Part shown: positions 14,424 to 21,570 of the stretch, piece by piece
How positions within the stretch are numbered: the stretch's first letter is position 1
How the letters are laid out: each line of letters starts with the position of its first letter
Source of the DNA: Campylobacterales bacterium
GTDB lineage: Bacteria > Campylobacterota > Campylobacteria > Campylobacterales > JALSKU01
NCBI GenBank assembly: GCA_027023175.1
Contig: JALVWW010000324.1
Coordinates: 1 to 23,553, forward strand
Direction: 5' to 3'
Length of the DNA: 23,553 nt
Program-made: the position numbers and the translations under genes
Notes under the pieces: generated by a model
What the model was told of the DNA's origin: nothing
Database searches by the model: none
Seen by the model: only the letters and a program-made list of their open reading frames with translations

Positions 14424-14447
14424 CTATTTATTTATTTTAAACTACCC

Positions 14448-14482
14448 TCTAAAACCTAAATCCTAAAACCTAAAACCTAAGT
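14448..14482 (+). repeat. YCTAAAW heptamer repeat abutting rpsK stop
   Basis: Five consecutive 7-nt units (TCTAAAA, CCTAAAT, CCTAAAA, CCTAAAA, CCTAAGT), ending one base before the rpsK stop codon. Telomere-like in look but only 35 nt long. Confidence 0.85.
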
Positions 14483-14483
14483 T

Positions 14484-14876
14484 TTATACACGCCTTCTTT
14501 TTGGCGGTCTGCATCCGTTGTGTGGTAATGGGGTTATATCTTTAAAAAATGTTACTCTTATACCCTCATAAGCACCTACGCTTTTTACTGCAGTTTCTCT
14601 ACCACTTCCCGGTCCTTGGACTTTTATGCCTACCTCTTTTATACCATGCTCAGTTGCTTTGTTAAGCGCATCCTCTACTGCTTGCTGTGCAGCATATGGA
14701 GTTGATTTTTTACTTCCTTTGAAACCAAGACTTCCTGCACTACTCCAAGCTATAACATTTCCCATTTCATCAGTTACAGTAATAACGGTATTATTAAATG
14801 TTGCAGAAATATATACTATACCTTTTGCGATATTTTTCTTTACAACTTTTTTTCTAGTTACTTTTCTTTTTGCCAT
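14484..14876 (-). CDS. rpsK: 30S ribosomal protein S11
   Basis: 130 residues, platform protein of the small subunit. The core VYISATFNNTVITVTDEMGNVIAWSSAGSLGFKGSKKSTPYAAQQA and the C-terminal NGCRPPKRRRV are canonical. It lies 12 nt after rpsM. The downstream 171-nt gap to rpsD is filled with 7-nt repeats. Confidence 0.98.
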   Translation of the reverse strand: MAKRKVTRKKVVKKNIAKGIVYISATFNNTVITVTDEMGNVIAWSSAGSLGFKGSKKSTPYAAQQAVEDALNKATEHGIKEVGIKVQGPGSGRETAVKSVGAYEGIRVTFFKDITPLPHNGCRPPKRRRV

Positions 14877-14888
14877 TTATTACACCTC

Positions 14889-15257
14889 TTACTTTGCAGC
14901 AGAACCGACAGTCTTTTTTCTGCCTTTTCTAGTTCTTGCATTTGTTTTTGTTTTTTGACCACGAACAGGCAATCCTCTTCTGTGTCTTAAACCTCTGTAA
15001 TTTCCCAAATCCATCAATGCCTTGATATCCATAGCTACCTGTTTTCTAAGATCACCTTCAACTGTATAGTTTTTTTGGATCTCTTGTCTTATAGCAGCTG
15101 CTTCTTCTTCACTGAGCTCATTAACTCTTTTGTCATATGAAATTCCGGTAGCATTTAAAATATCTCTTGATGTTTTAAGCCCTATTCCATAAATATATGT
15201 CAAAGCATACTCTATTCTTTTCTTCATCGGTAAATCTACACCAGCAATTCTCGCCAT
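14889..15257 (-). CDS. rpsM: 30S ribosomal protein S13
   Basis: 122 residues starting at ATG 15257 (MARIAGVDLPMKKRIEYALTYIYGIG); an in-frame TTG one codon earlier is rejected because MARIAG is the conserved family start. The C-terminal tail RGQKTKTNARTRKGRKKTVG contacts tRNA and the subunit bridge. It lies 4 nt after rpmJ. Confidence 0.97.
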   Translation of the reverse strand: MARIAGVDLPMKKRIEYALTYIYGIGLKTSRDILNATGISYDKRVNELSEEEAAAIRQEIQKNYTVEGDLRKQVAMDIKALMDLGNYRGLRHRRGLPVRGQKTKTNARTRKGRKKTVGSAAK

Positions 15258-15261
15258 CAAA

Positions 15262-15375
15262 TCATCCTTGTCTTTGTTTATGTTTAGGGTTTACACAGAT
15301 TACTCTGACAGCCCCTCTTCTTTTAATGATCTTGCATTTAGCGCACATCTTTTTGACACTAGGTCTAACTTTCAC
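15262..15375 (-). CDS. rpmJ: 50S ribosomal protein L36
   Basis: A 37-residue gene found by direct translation: MKVRPSVKKMCAKCKIIKRR... ending KHKQRQG. The zinc ribbon is complete (Cys11, Cys14, Cys27, His32), so it is the zinc-containing form. The start is GTG at 15375, 6 nt after AAGGAG. It lies between the two large hairpins downstream of infA and rpsM. Confidence 0.96.
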   Translation of the reverse strand: MKVRPSVKKMCAKCKIIKRRGAVRVICVNPKHKQRQG

Positions 15376-15418
15376 TTTAAGCTCCTTGTATTAATTCCAC
15401 TAACAATGAACTGACTTA

Positions 15419-15442
15419 GGTTTACTGAAAATTTAGTAAACC
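15419..15442 (-). promoter_or_regulatory. Hairpin 2 in the infA-rpmJ spacer
   Basis: GGTTTACT and AGTAAACC form a perfect 8-bp stem with an 8-nt loop (which itself can add A-T pairs), next to an even longer stem. No T-run follows on the minus strand, so it looks more like a leader or processing structure than a terminator. Confidence 0.6.
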
Positions 15443-15478
15443 AATAACTAAAAAAATAGTGGTGCTTTTTTAGTTATT
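15443..15478 (-). promoter_or_regulatory. Hairpin 1 in the infA-rpmJ spacer
   Basis: AATAACTAAAAAA and TTTTTTAGTTATT form a perfect 13-bp stem around a 10-nt loop, directly adjoining the next hairpin. On the transcript, the loop-side CCACTA can alternatively pair with the TAGTGG near 15396-15401, just upstream of rpmJ. Candidate attenuator or operon-partition structure. Confidence 0.6.
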
Positions 15479-15529
15479 CTTCATACAGTTTCAAAAAGGG
15501 ATGAATTATACCCTAAATTTGATAAAATG

Positions 15530-15748
15530 TTACTTATATCTATAAGTTATACGACCTTTATCAAGACTGTAGGGAGTTAATTCAACTTTTACTTTATCTC
15601 CGGGCATTATCTTTATATAATGCATTCTCATTTTTCCGGCAATGTGACAAAGCACTTGATGCCCATTTTCAAGCTCGACTTGAAATGTGGCATTTGGCAA
15701 TGCTTCAACAACTTTACCGTCAATCTCTATAACATCATCTTTCGCCAT
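15530..15748 (-). CDS. infA: Translation initiation factor IF-1
   Basis: 72 residues, one S1/OB-fold domain: MAKDDVIEIDGKVVEALPNATFQVELENGHQVLCHIAGKMRMHYIKIMPGDKVKVEL. It occupies the ribosomal A site during initiation. The ribosome site AAAGGAGGAT is one of the strongest in the window. It sits between a folded 141-nt spacer after map and the twin hairpins before rpmJ, so it may be expressed independently of its neighbours. Confidence 0.98.
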   Translation of the reverse strand: MAKDDVIEIDGKVVEALPNATFQVELENGHQVLCHIAGKMRMHYIKIMPGDKVKVELTPYSLDKGRITYRYK

Positions 15749-15769
15749 TTATCCTCCTTTCATTTTGAT

Positions 15770-15848
15770 ATCCTGTTTGTGAACAAGTCCACAAACAGCT
15801 CTTCGGTAGAGTGCCCTCGCGACACTTGTCGCTCTTTGAAGATAGGAT
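15770..15848 (-). ncRNA. Compact multi-stem element between map and infA
   Basis: A 79-nt block with nested pairing. Stem A: CTGTTTGTG/CACAAACAG (15773-15781 with 15790-15798, 9 bp perfect, 8-nt loop). Stem B: TCTTC/GAAGA (15800-15804 with 15838-15842) enclosing AGA/TCT and GCGAC/GTCGC (15819-15823 with 15828-15832). Flanking ATC/GAT can close the whole. It is markedly richer in G and C than the surrounding spacer. It could be a cis leader of infA, a small RNA, or a copy of a dispersed palindromic repeat. It does not match a known RNA family that I recognise. Confidence 0.5.
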
Positions 15849-15889
15849 TATATGAAACAAAATCCATACTCTTTACACCCTGTCCTACC

Positions 15890-16657
15890 TTACTTCTCAC
15901 AGATACTGAGTATCTCAGCCCTGTTGTTTATTATCGCTACACAATGCTCATAATGGGCACCTTTAAGCCCATCTTCACTCACTACCGACCATTTGTCACT
16001 CAATATCTTTGCATTTGGACTTTTTTGACATATCATAGGCTCGAGACAAAAAACCATACCGTTTTTAATCTTTGGTCCTGATTTTTGATTGTTGCCTTCT
16101 AAATAATTTGGAATCTCCGGCTCTTCGTGTGGTTTTTTTCCGATACCGTGTCCGCAAAATCCGCGTAACGGCACATAGCCTCTTGATAAAATAAACTCTT
16201 CAATTTTATAGCTCAACTCTTTAAATCTCATACCGCTTTTGATAATATCAATAGCATACATCAAAGTATCATATGAGCAGGCTATAAGCTCTTCATCCTT
16301 TTTTGAGATTGTACCGACACCGACAGTTACAGCAGCATCTCCAAAATATCCGTCAAGTTCAACACCTATATCAAGACCTAAGATATCTCCCTCTTTTATT
16401 ACAGTAGCATCTGGAATTCCGTGTATAATAACTTCATTTAAAGAGGTACAAACACCTGCAGGAAACCCATACAAGCCTTTAAAAGCCGGCTTTGCACCAT
16501 TATGTGAGTAAATATAATCTTCGCCAAGCTTGTTTATCTCAAGCAGAGTCATACCGGGCTTGATCAAGTCTTTTAAATATTTTAGAGTGCGGGCGACTAT
16601 CTTGTTTGCCGCCCTTAATTTGTCTATTTCAGCAGGTTTTTTTAATGGAATCGCCAT
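15890..16657 (-). CDS. map: Type I methionine aminopeptidase
   Basis: 255 residues, removes the initiator methionine from new proteins. All metal and substrate ligands of the type I enzyme are present: His79 (IIHGIPD), Asp96, Asp107, His170 (CGHGIG), His177, Glu206 (CLEPMI) and Glu237 (YEHCV). No N-terminal zinc finger. The start ATG overlaps the secY stop by one base (TAATG), so it is coupled to secY. The adk gene that separates secY and map in many bacteria is absent here. Confidence 0.97.
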   Translation of the reverse strand: MAIPLKKPAEIDKLRAANKIVARTLKYLKDLIKPGMTLLEINKLGEDYIYSHNGAKPAFKGLYGFPAGVCTSLNEVIIHGIPDATVIKEGDILGLDIGVELDGYFGDAAVTVGVGTISKKDEELIACSYDTLMYAIDIIKSGMRFKELSYKIEEFILSRGYVPLRGFCGHGIGKKPHEEPEIPNYLEGNNQKSGPKIKNGMVFCLEPMICQKSPNAKILSDKWSVVSEDGLKGAHYEHCVAIINNRAEILSICEK

Positions 16658-17919
16658 TAAAGTCCTACCGCACTTAGTGTTTCATATTTACTCATATATA
16701 TTTGTGCTTCAATTTTTCTCATGGTATCAAGTGCAACCTGGACGACGATAAGTACCGCAGTACCTCCAAAATAGAATGGAACTCCCATAAATTTAACCAG
16801 CATCCAAGGCAAAGTAGAAATAAGTGCAAGATATAATGCGCCCCAAAATGTAAGTCTGCTTGCAACCTCATTTAAAAACATTGCTGTTGAATGACCAGGT
16901 CTGACTCCAGGTATAAAACCGCCCTGTCTTTTTAAATTGTCTGAAATATCTTTTGAGTTAAATGCTATGGAAGCATAAAAATATGCAAAAAATACAACAA
17001 ACAAAAACATCAAGAGGTTAAAAAAGAAACTGTTTGGACTCAAAAAATCTTTAACCATTACGATATATTTGTTTGTACTTGCCTGCAAAAGTGTTGATGG
17101 AAACATCAAAATAGCACTTGCGAAGATAGGAGGAATAACTCCACTAAGATTTAGTTTTATAGGTATATAGTTCATTACTCTTTTGTTTTGGTTTTCCATC
17201 ATGATTTTTCTTGAGTATGATACAGGCACTCTTCTCTCACCAAGTTCAACATATATAATAAATCCAACAGTCGCAATAATGATAGCAAGTATGGCAATCA
17301 CTACCAAAAAGTTAAGTTCACCTGTATTTACAAGGTTGATTGTTCCGCCTATTGCTGTAGGGATACCTGAGACAATTCCTGCAAAAATTATAAGACTGAT
17401 ACCGTTTCCCACACCTCTTTGAGTTATCTGCTCACCTATCCACATTAAAAGCATAGTACCTGTTAGCATTGAAATAGCCGCTATCGGTATGAAAGTACCC
17501 ATATCTATCATAATGGCACTCTCTCCGCCACGACCGGTCAAGCTTTGCAGACCTATAGAAACTCCGACAGCCTGAATGAGTGTTATGGCAACTGTTGCAT
17601 ATCTGATGATTTGCATATATTTTTCCATACCGTCACGCTCTTTTTTCATTTTACCAAGAGCCGGAAAAGTTGCCGCTAAAAGTTCAAAAATAATCGAAGC
17701 CGTAATGTATGGCATAATTCCCAAAGATATGATACTAAGTCTTTGGGCAGCCTTTCCGCTAAACATATTAAACATACCCAAAGCATTGTTGCTGTTGGTG
17801 TTGAAAAATTCTTTTACTATATCTATATTTACACCGGGAACCGGAACGTAAGCCAAAATTCTGTACGCAAATAAAAATCCCAAAGTTATCAAGATTTTAT
17901 TAGTCAATTCCTTACTCAT
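16657..17919 (-). CDS. secY: SecY translocase channel subunit
   Basis: 420 residues with ten predicted membrane segments; forms the SecYEG protein-conducting channel. Recognisable: VPVPGVNIDIV near the N-terminus (plug side), the cytoplasmic loop GERRVPVSYSRK, then NQNKRVMNYIPIKLNLSGVIPPIFAS, and IPGVRPGHSTAMFLNEVASRLTFWGA. It is preceded by a terminator-like hairpin that ends just before its ribosome site, so its expression may be reduced relative to the ribosomal genes upstream. Confidence 0.97.
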   Translation of the reverse strand: MSKELTNKILITLGFLFAYRILAYVPVPGVNIDIVKEFFNTNSNNALGMFNMFSGKAAQRLSIISLGIMPYITASIIFELLAATFPALGKMKKERDGMEKYMQIIRYATVAITLIQAVGVSIGLQSLTGRGGESAIMIDMGTFIPIAAISMLTGTMLLMWIGEQITQRGVGNGISLIIFAGIVSGIPTAIGGTINLVNTGELNFLVVIAILAIIIATVGFIIYVELGERRVPVSYSRKIMMENQNKRVMNYIPIKLNLSGVIPPIFASAILMFPSTLLQASTNKYIVMVKDFLSPNSFFFNLLMFLFVVFFAYFYASIAFNSKDISDNLKRQGGFIPGVRPGHSTAMFLNEVASRLTFWGALYLALISTLPWMLVKFMGVPFYFGGTAVLIVVQVALDTMRKIEAQIYMSKYETLSAVGL

Positions 17920-17933
17920 TAATTCTCCTTAAA

Positions 17934-17960
17934 AAAGCAAAGCAATATTTGCTTTGCTTT
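17934..17960 (-). terminator. Terminator-like hairpin between rplO and secY
   Basis: On the minus strand AAAGCAAAGCAA pairs perfectly with TTGCTTTGCTTT (12 bp, 3-nt loop), and the descending arm continues as a run of six T before the secY ribosome site. This is the form of an intrinsic terminator or attenuator, placed inside a ribosomal operon. Confidence 0.7.
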
Positions 17961-17993
17961 ACTAATCACTAATCACTATTTACTATTCACTAA
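17959..17993 (+). repeat. TYACTAW heptamer repeat overlapping rplO stop
   Basis: Five perfect-length units on the plus strand: TTACTAA, TCACTAA, TCACTAT, TTACTAT, TCACTAA. The tract includes the rplO stop codon (17983-17985) and runs into its last codons, and its left end forms part of the terminator-like stem. Confidence 0.85.
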
Positions 17994-18393
17994 CTTTGGC
18001 TCTACTGGTTATAACTCTGTCATCTTTGATTTTAGATGCCAACTCACTGGCACCCTCACCGATAAGTTTTACTTTTGTAACACTGTTTTGAATTTTATGA
18101 ATTTTTTTGATATTTTCCAAAGTTATTTCTTCCAACTCAGCTACTTTTGTTACTTTTTTGATATTGATGACATAAGGTTTGACTATCTTTGTAGTAAAAC
18201 CGACTTTTGGAAGTCTTCTTTGAAGTGGCTGCTGACCACCCTCAAAACCTCTTTTTCTACTATATCCGGTTCTACTTTTTTGACCGTTGGCACCTCTTGA
18301 AGCAGTTTTTCCCATACCGCTTCCCTGGCCCCTACCTACTCTTTTCTTTTTGAAAGTAGAATTTTGTGCTTTTTCTAAATTGTGTAACGCCAT
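17983..18393 (-). CDS. rplO: 50S ribosomal protein L15
   Basis: 136 residues. The Gly/Arg-rich N-terminal extension (RVGRGQGSGMGKTASRGANGQKSRTGYSRKRGFEGGQQPLQRRLPK) is the L15 hallmark; the C-terminal domain holds the KVIGEG-type segment KVKLIGEGASEL. It follows rpsE by 13 nt with no rpmD between, as expected for this phylum. The last codons (Val-Ser-Glu-stop) are written in the heptamer repeat, so the C-terminal residues may have been set by repeat expansion. Confidence 0.97.
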   Translation of the reverse strand: MALHNLEKAQNSTFKKKRVGRGQGSGMGKTASRGANGQKSRTGYSRKRGFEGGQQPLQRRLPKVGFTTKIVKPYVINIKKVTKVAELEEITLENIKKIHKIQNSVTKVKLIGEGASELASKIKDDRVITSRAKVSE

Positions 18394-18406
18394 TATCTTT
18401 TCCTTT

Positions 18407-18847
18407 TTACTTCAACATGCTAAGAGCTTTTATAGTAGCTCTTACAACATTTCCAGCATTATTTGAACCCAAAGATTTTGTCAATATATCTTTTATTCCA
18501 GCTAGTTCAACAACAGGTCTTGTAGCACCGCCGGCAATGATTCCTGTACCTTCACTGGCAGGTTTCAACAAAATTCTGCTTGAATTGAATTTTACTTCAA
18601 TATCGTGGGATATGGTTGAACCTTTTATCTTTACATTGATGATATTTTTAAATGCATCATCAACCGCCTTTTTGATAGCGTCAGGAACTTCTTTTGCTTT
18701 ACCAAAACCATATCCGACATTACCTTTTTTGTCACCGATAACAACCAAAGCGGTAAATCTAAATCTTCTACCACCTTTGACAACCTTGGCAACTCTACCT
18801 ATATTTACGATTACTTCTTCAAAATCTTCTCTATTATATTTTTCCAT
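18407..18847 (-). CDS. rpsE: 30S ribosomal protein S5
   Basis: 146 residues. FEEVIVNIGRVAKVVKGGRRFRFTALVVIGDKKGNVGYGFGKAKEVPDAI is the S5 double-stranded RNA-binding domain; the C-terminal half has ASEGTGIIAGGATRPVVELAG. It helps decoding accuracy and mRNA unwinding. Placed 14 nt after rplR. It is shorter at the N-terminus than the 166-residue E. coli form. Confidence 0.98.
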   Translation of the reverse strand: MEKYNREDFEEVIVNIGRVAKVVKGGRRFRFTALVVIGDKKGNVGYGFGKAKEVPDAIKKAVDDAFKNIINVKIKGSTISHDIEVKFNSSRILLKPASEGTGIIAGGATRPVVELAGIKDILTKSLGSNNAGNVVRATIKALSMLK

Positions 18848-18861
18848 TAGTTCCTCTTTTA

Positions 18862-19218
18862 TTACAACTTAATGCCGTTATCTCTTAGGGCATCTGCAAA
18901 TGCAACTACAACACCGTTGTACTGGTATCCGTTTCTATCTAGTACCGCTGTTTCGATTTTGTTATCTTTTAATATTTGGGCAAAAGCGGCCCCTATCTCT
19001 TTGGCACTGTCTATATTTGATTTAAGACCGAGCTTTTTACCATCTACCGCACAAAGTGTTACACCGTTTACATCATCAATTGCCTGAGCATAAAGATGTC
19101 TGTTTGATTTAAAAACTGAAATTCTAGGCTTTGCTGAAGTACCGCTGATTTTACCTCTGATTCTTCTTTTTCTTTTGATTCTTAAGGCATTTTTTCGTTT
19201 TAATAATTTTTCTCTCAT
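18862..19218 (-). CDS. rplR: 50S ribosomal protein L18
   Basis: 118 residues, binds 5S rRNA. KPRISVFKSNRHLYAQAIDDVNGVTLC and the C-terminal DRNGYQYNGVVVAFADALRDNGIKL are family signatures. The basic N-terminus (KRKNALRIKRKRRIRGKISG) contacts 5S RNA. It lies 14 nt downstream of rplF. Confidence 0.98.
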   Translation of the reverse strand: MREKLLKRKNALRIKRKRRIRGKISGTSAKPRISVFKSNRHLYAQAIDDVNGVTLCAVDGKKLGLKSNIDSAKEIGAAFAQILKDNKIETAVLDRNGYQYNGVVVAFADALRDNGIKL

Positions 19219-19232
19219 TTTACTACCTTTTA

Positions 19233-19766
19233 TTATTTACCGGTTTTTCCGGCTTTTCTAATAATAGTTTCATCAACATATTTAACACCTTTGCCTTTAT
19301 ATGGCTCAGGCGGTCTGAAACTTCTTATATCAGCTGCTACTTGACCTACTAATTGCTTGTCATCACCTTTTACGGAAACTAAGTTTTTTTCTACAGTTAT
19401 TGTTATATCTTTTGGTATATCATAGTTGATTGGATGAGAAAAACCTAAAAGCAACTCTAAAACATTACCTTTTACAGCTGCTCTGTATCCAACACCGTTT
19501 ATTTCAAGTTTTTTCTCAAATCCTTTTGTAATACCGGTTATGATGTTATCTGAAATTGATCTGTAAGTTCCCCAAAAAGCTTTGCTTTGTCTGTCTTCAC
19601 CCTTGGGAGCGAAAACTATTTGGTTGTTTTCGATTTTAACTATAACATTATCTTTAGTGTCTAACTCTTTTTGGACACTGCCTTTTTTAAAAATTATTTT
19701 ACTTCCATCCATTGTTACTTCAACACCGGAAGGAATTTCTACAGGTAATTTACCTATTCTTGACAT
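19233..19766 (-). CDS. rplF: 50S ribosomal protein L6
   Basis: 177 residues: MSRIGKLPVEIPSGVEV at the start, two L6 repeats, and the C-terminal signature FRPPEPYKGKGVKYVDE. It binds near the factor-binding centre of the large subunit. It follows rpsH after a 60-nt gap holding a short palindrome (CAAACTAAA-T-TTTAGTTTG, 19791-19809) with no obvious T-run. Confidence 0.98.
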   Translation of the reverse strand: MSRIGKLPVEIPSGVEVTMDGSKIIFKKGSVQKELDTKDNVIVKIENNQIVFAPKGEDRQSKAFWGTYRSISDNIITGITKGFEKKLEINGVGYRAAVKGNVLELLLGFSHPINYDIPKDITITVEKNLVSVKGDDKQLVGQVAADIRSFRPPEPYKGKGVKYVDETIIRKAGKTGK

Positions 19767-19826
19767 ATCTTTCCTTTTTTTATTTGTCTACAAACTAAAT
19801 TTTAGTTTGAATGCCATAAACAAAGG

Positions 19827-20222
19827 TTACCAAATGCTACAAAGCACTTCGCCACCAACTCCTAGTTTGTACGCTTCATCATTACTAAGTACACCTTTTG
19901 ATGTACTTACAACAATAGTACCATATCCGTTTTTAAATTTCTTTATCTCATTTGAAGGTTTATAAACTCTTCTTCCCGGCTTTGAAATCTTCTTTACTTC
20001 AGTTATAACACTTTTTCCGTTTTCATCGTATTTGAGTGTTACATTGATAAATTTTTTAACATTTTCTTCTTTTACACTATAATCTTCTATATAGCCTTTT
20101 TCTTTAAAAATTCTCAAAATTGCTTCAACCAAATTTGAATGAAGTAAAGTAGTACTCTCCAAGCCTCTCATAGAAGCATTTCTAACCCTGGTTAATGCAT
20201 CTGATACCATATCATTTATCAT
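19827..20222 (-). CDS. rpsH: 30S ribosomal protein S8
   Basis: 131 residues. MINDMVSDALTRVRNASMRG at the N-terminus and the C-terminal STSKGVLSNDEAYKLGVGGEVLCSIW are canonical S8. It binds 16S helix 21 and in E. coli also represses the spc operon. It lies 9 nt after rpsN. Confidence 0.98.
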   Translation of the reverse strand: MINDMVSDALTRVRNASMRGLESTTLLHSNLVEAILRIFKEKGYIEDYSVKEENVKKFINVTLKYDENGKSVITEVKKISKPGRRVYKPSNEIKKFKNGYGTIVVSTSKGVLSNDEAYKLGVGGEVLCSIW

Positions 20223-20231
20223 TTATAATCC

Positions 20232-20417
20232 TTACCAACTAGCTTTTTTAAGTCCGGGTATCAACCCTTCGTTAGCCATTTTTCTAAGACAAACTCTGCA
20301 AATTCCAAAATCTCTGTAAACAGAATGTGGTCTGCCACATATTTGGCATCTTGTATAAGCCCTTACACTAAATTTTGGTTTTCTTGCATTTTTTGCTATC
20401 ATTGATTTTTTAGCCAT
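20232..20417 (-). CDS. rpsN: 30S ribosomal protein S14, zinc type
   Basis: 61 residues, the short type Z S14. The zinc site is two CxxC pairs (CQICGR and CRVCLR). The longer zinc-free form of E. coli is not present in the window. Its ATG overlaps the rplE stop (TAATG), so the two are coupled. Confidence 0.98.
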   Translation of the reverse strand: MAKKSMIAKNARKPKFSVRAYTRCQICGRPHSVYRDFGICRVCLRKMANEGLIPGLKKASW

Positions 20418-20965
20418 TATTTTCTTCCTTTTGCAAATGGAATTCCAATGAGTTCCAATAATTTAAAAGCACTCTTGTCATCAGTGGCAGTTGTAACTAT
20501 AGTTATATTCATACCGTGAGTTCTAAGTATAAAATCATACTCAATCTCTGGGAATATCAACTGCTCATCAAGTCCAAAGTTGTAGTTTCCTCTTCCGTCA
20601 AATCCACTCACACTAAGACCTCTAAAGTCTTTCACTCTAGGTAGCGCAATAGAAATAAGCTTGTCAAGAAAAGTATACATTCTGTCTTTTCTAAGAGTTA
20701 CTTTTACACCGACTGGGTAGCCTTCTCTTACTTTAAAGCCTGCAACAGATTTTTTAGCAACAGTTACGACTGCATGCTGTCCGGCTATCAAAGAGATAGT
20801 ATCTTGAATATTTTGTAATATTTTGGCATCTTTTGCAAATTCACCTGCACCCACACTAATGATAACTTTTTCAATAGCAGGTATTAGCATAGGATTTTTA
20901 ATGTCCAACTCTTTTACAAGTGCCGGTTTTATCTCTTCATTATATCTTTTTTTCAATCTATCCAT
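20417..20965 (-). CDS. rplE: 50S ribosomal protein L5
   Basis: 182 residues, binds 5S rRNA and the P-site tRNA. IPAIEKVIISVGAGEFAKDAK, REGYPVGVKVTLRKDRMYTFLDKLISIALPRVKDFRG and FDGRGNYNFGLDEQLIFPEI are strongly conserved. It lies 3 nt after rplX. Confidence 0.98.
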   Translation of the reverse strand: MDRLKKRYNEEIKPALVKELDIKNPMLIPAIEKVIISVGAGEFAKDAKILQNIQDTISLIAGQHAVVTVAKKSVAGFKVREGYPVGVKVTLRKDRMYTFLDKLISIALPRVKDFRGLSVSGFDGRGNYNFGLDEQLIFPEIEYDFILRTHGMNITIVTTATDDKSAFKLLELIGIPFAKGRK

Positions 20966-20968
20966 CTA

Positions 20969-21202
20969 CTAATCCTCAACTTTTTGTACATTTGATATAT
21001 GTATAGGCTTTTCAATACTTACAAAACCGCCGTTTTGATTTTTCTCACTCGGTTTTACAGCTTTTTTGACTACCTTACATCCGGATACTATCACTTGTGA
21101 AGTTTTAGGAAGAACCTGCAAAACTTCTGCAACTTTACCCTTGTCATCACCGGCAATAACTTTTACTTTATCGCCTTTTTTTATCTTAAATTTAACAGCC
21201 AT
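20969..21202 (-). CDS. rplX: 50S ribosomal protein L24
   Basis: 77 residues with the KOW motif KKGDKVKVIAGDDKGKVAEVLQVLP. It starts large-subunit assembly. It is shorter than E. coli L24 (104) through loss of the C-terminal part, as in Helicobacter. The ATG overlaps the rplN stop by one base. Confidence 0.97.
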   Translation of the reverse strand: MAVKFKIKKGDKVKVIAGDDKGKVAEVLQVLPKTSQVIVSGCKVVKKAVKPSEKNQNGGFVSIEKPIHISNVQKVED

Positions 21203-21570
21203 TACAGTACCTCCGGAGCAAGTGAAACTATCTTCATAAAGTTGGCATATCTTATTTCTCTTCCAACTGGACCAAATATCCTAGTACCGATAGGTTCTTT
21301 TTTGGCATCAAGTATAACAGCTGCATTCTCATCAAATCTAATGAGTGAGCCGTTTTCTCTTTGTACCTCTTTCTTGGTTCTAACTATTACAGCTTTTACA
21401 ACTTGACCTTTTTTTACTTTTCCGTTGGGAATAGCTTTTTTAACTGATGCTACAATAACATCGCCCAAAGTTGCATATCTTCTTTTACTTCCGCCTAGAA
21501 CCTTTATACACATTATCTCTTTTGCACCGCTGTTATCAGCGATCTTTAGTCTTGTAAAGCTCTGGATCAT
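21202..21570 (-). CDS. rplN: 50S ribosomal protein L14
   Basis: 122 residues, the usual length. MIQSFTRLKIADNSGAKEIMCIKVLGGSKRRYATLGDVIVASVKKA is the L14 signature; GTRIFGPVGREIR lies near the end. It contacts L19 and the small subunit at a bridge. The ATG overlaps the rpsQ stop by 4 nt (ATGA). Confidence 0.98.
   Translation of the reverse strand: MIQSFTRLKIADNSGAKEIMCIKVLGGSKRRYATLGDVIVASVKKAIPNGKVKKGQVVKAVIVRTKKEVQRENGSLIRFDENAAVILDAKKEPIGTRIFGPVGREIRYANFMKIVSLAPEVL

Noticed and set aside
14448..14482. CCTAAAA repeats as a telomere or CRISPR array
   Set aside because: Only five degenerate 7-nt units without spacers, in the middle of a ribosomal operon; best treated as a short heptamer repeat.
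15258..15260. TTG start one codon before rpsM ATG
   Set aside because: The conserved S13 start is MARIAGV; the ATG at 15257 has the better ribosome-site distance.
19791..19809. Palindrome in the rpsH-rplF gap as a terminator
   Set aside because: Purely A/T-rich arms with no T-run on the transcribed strand and continuous operon on both sides.
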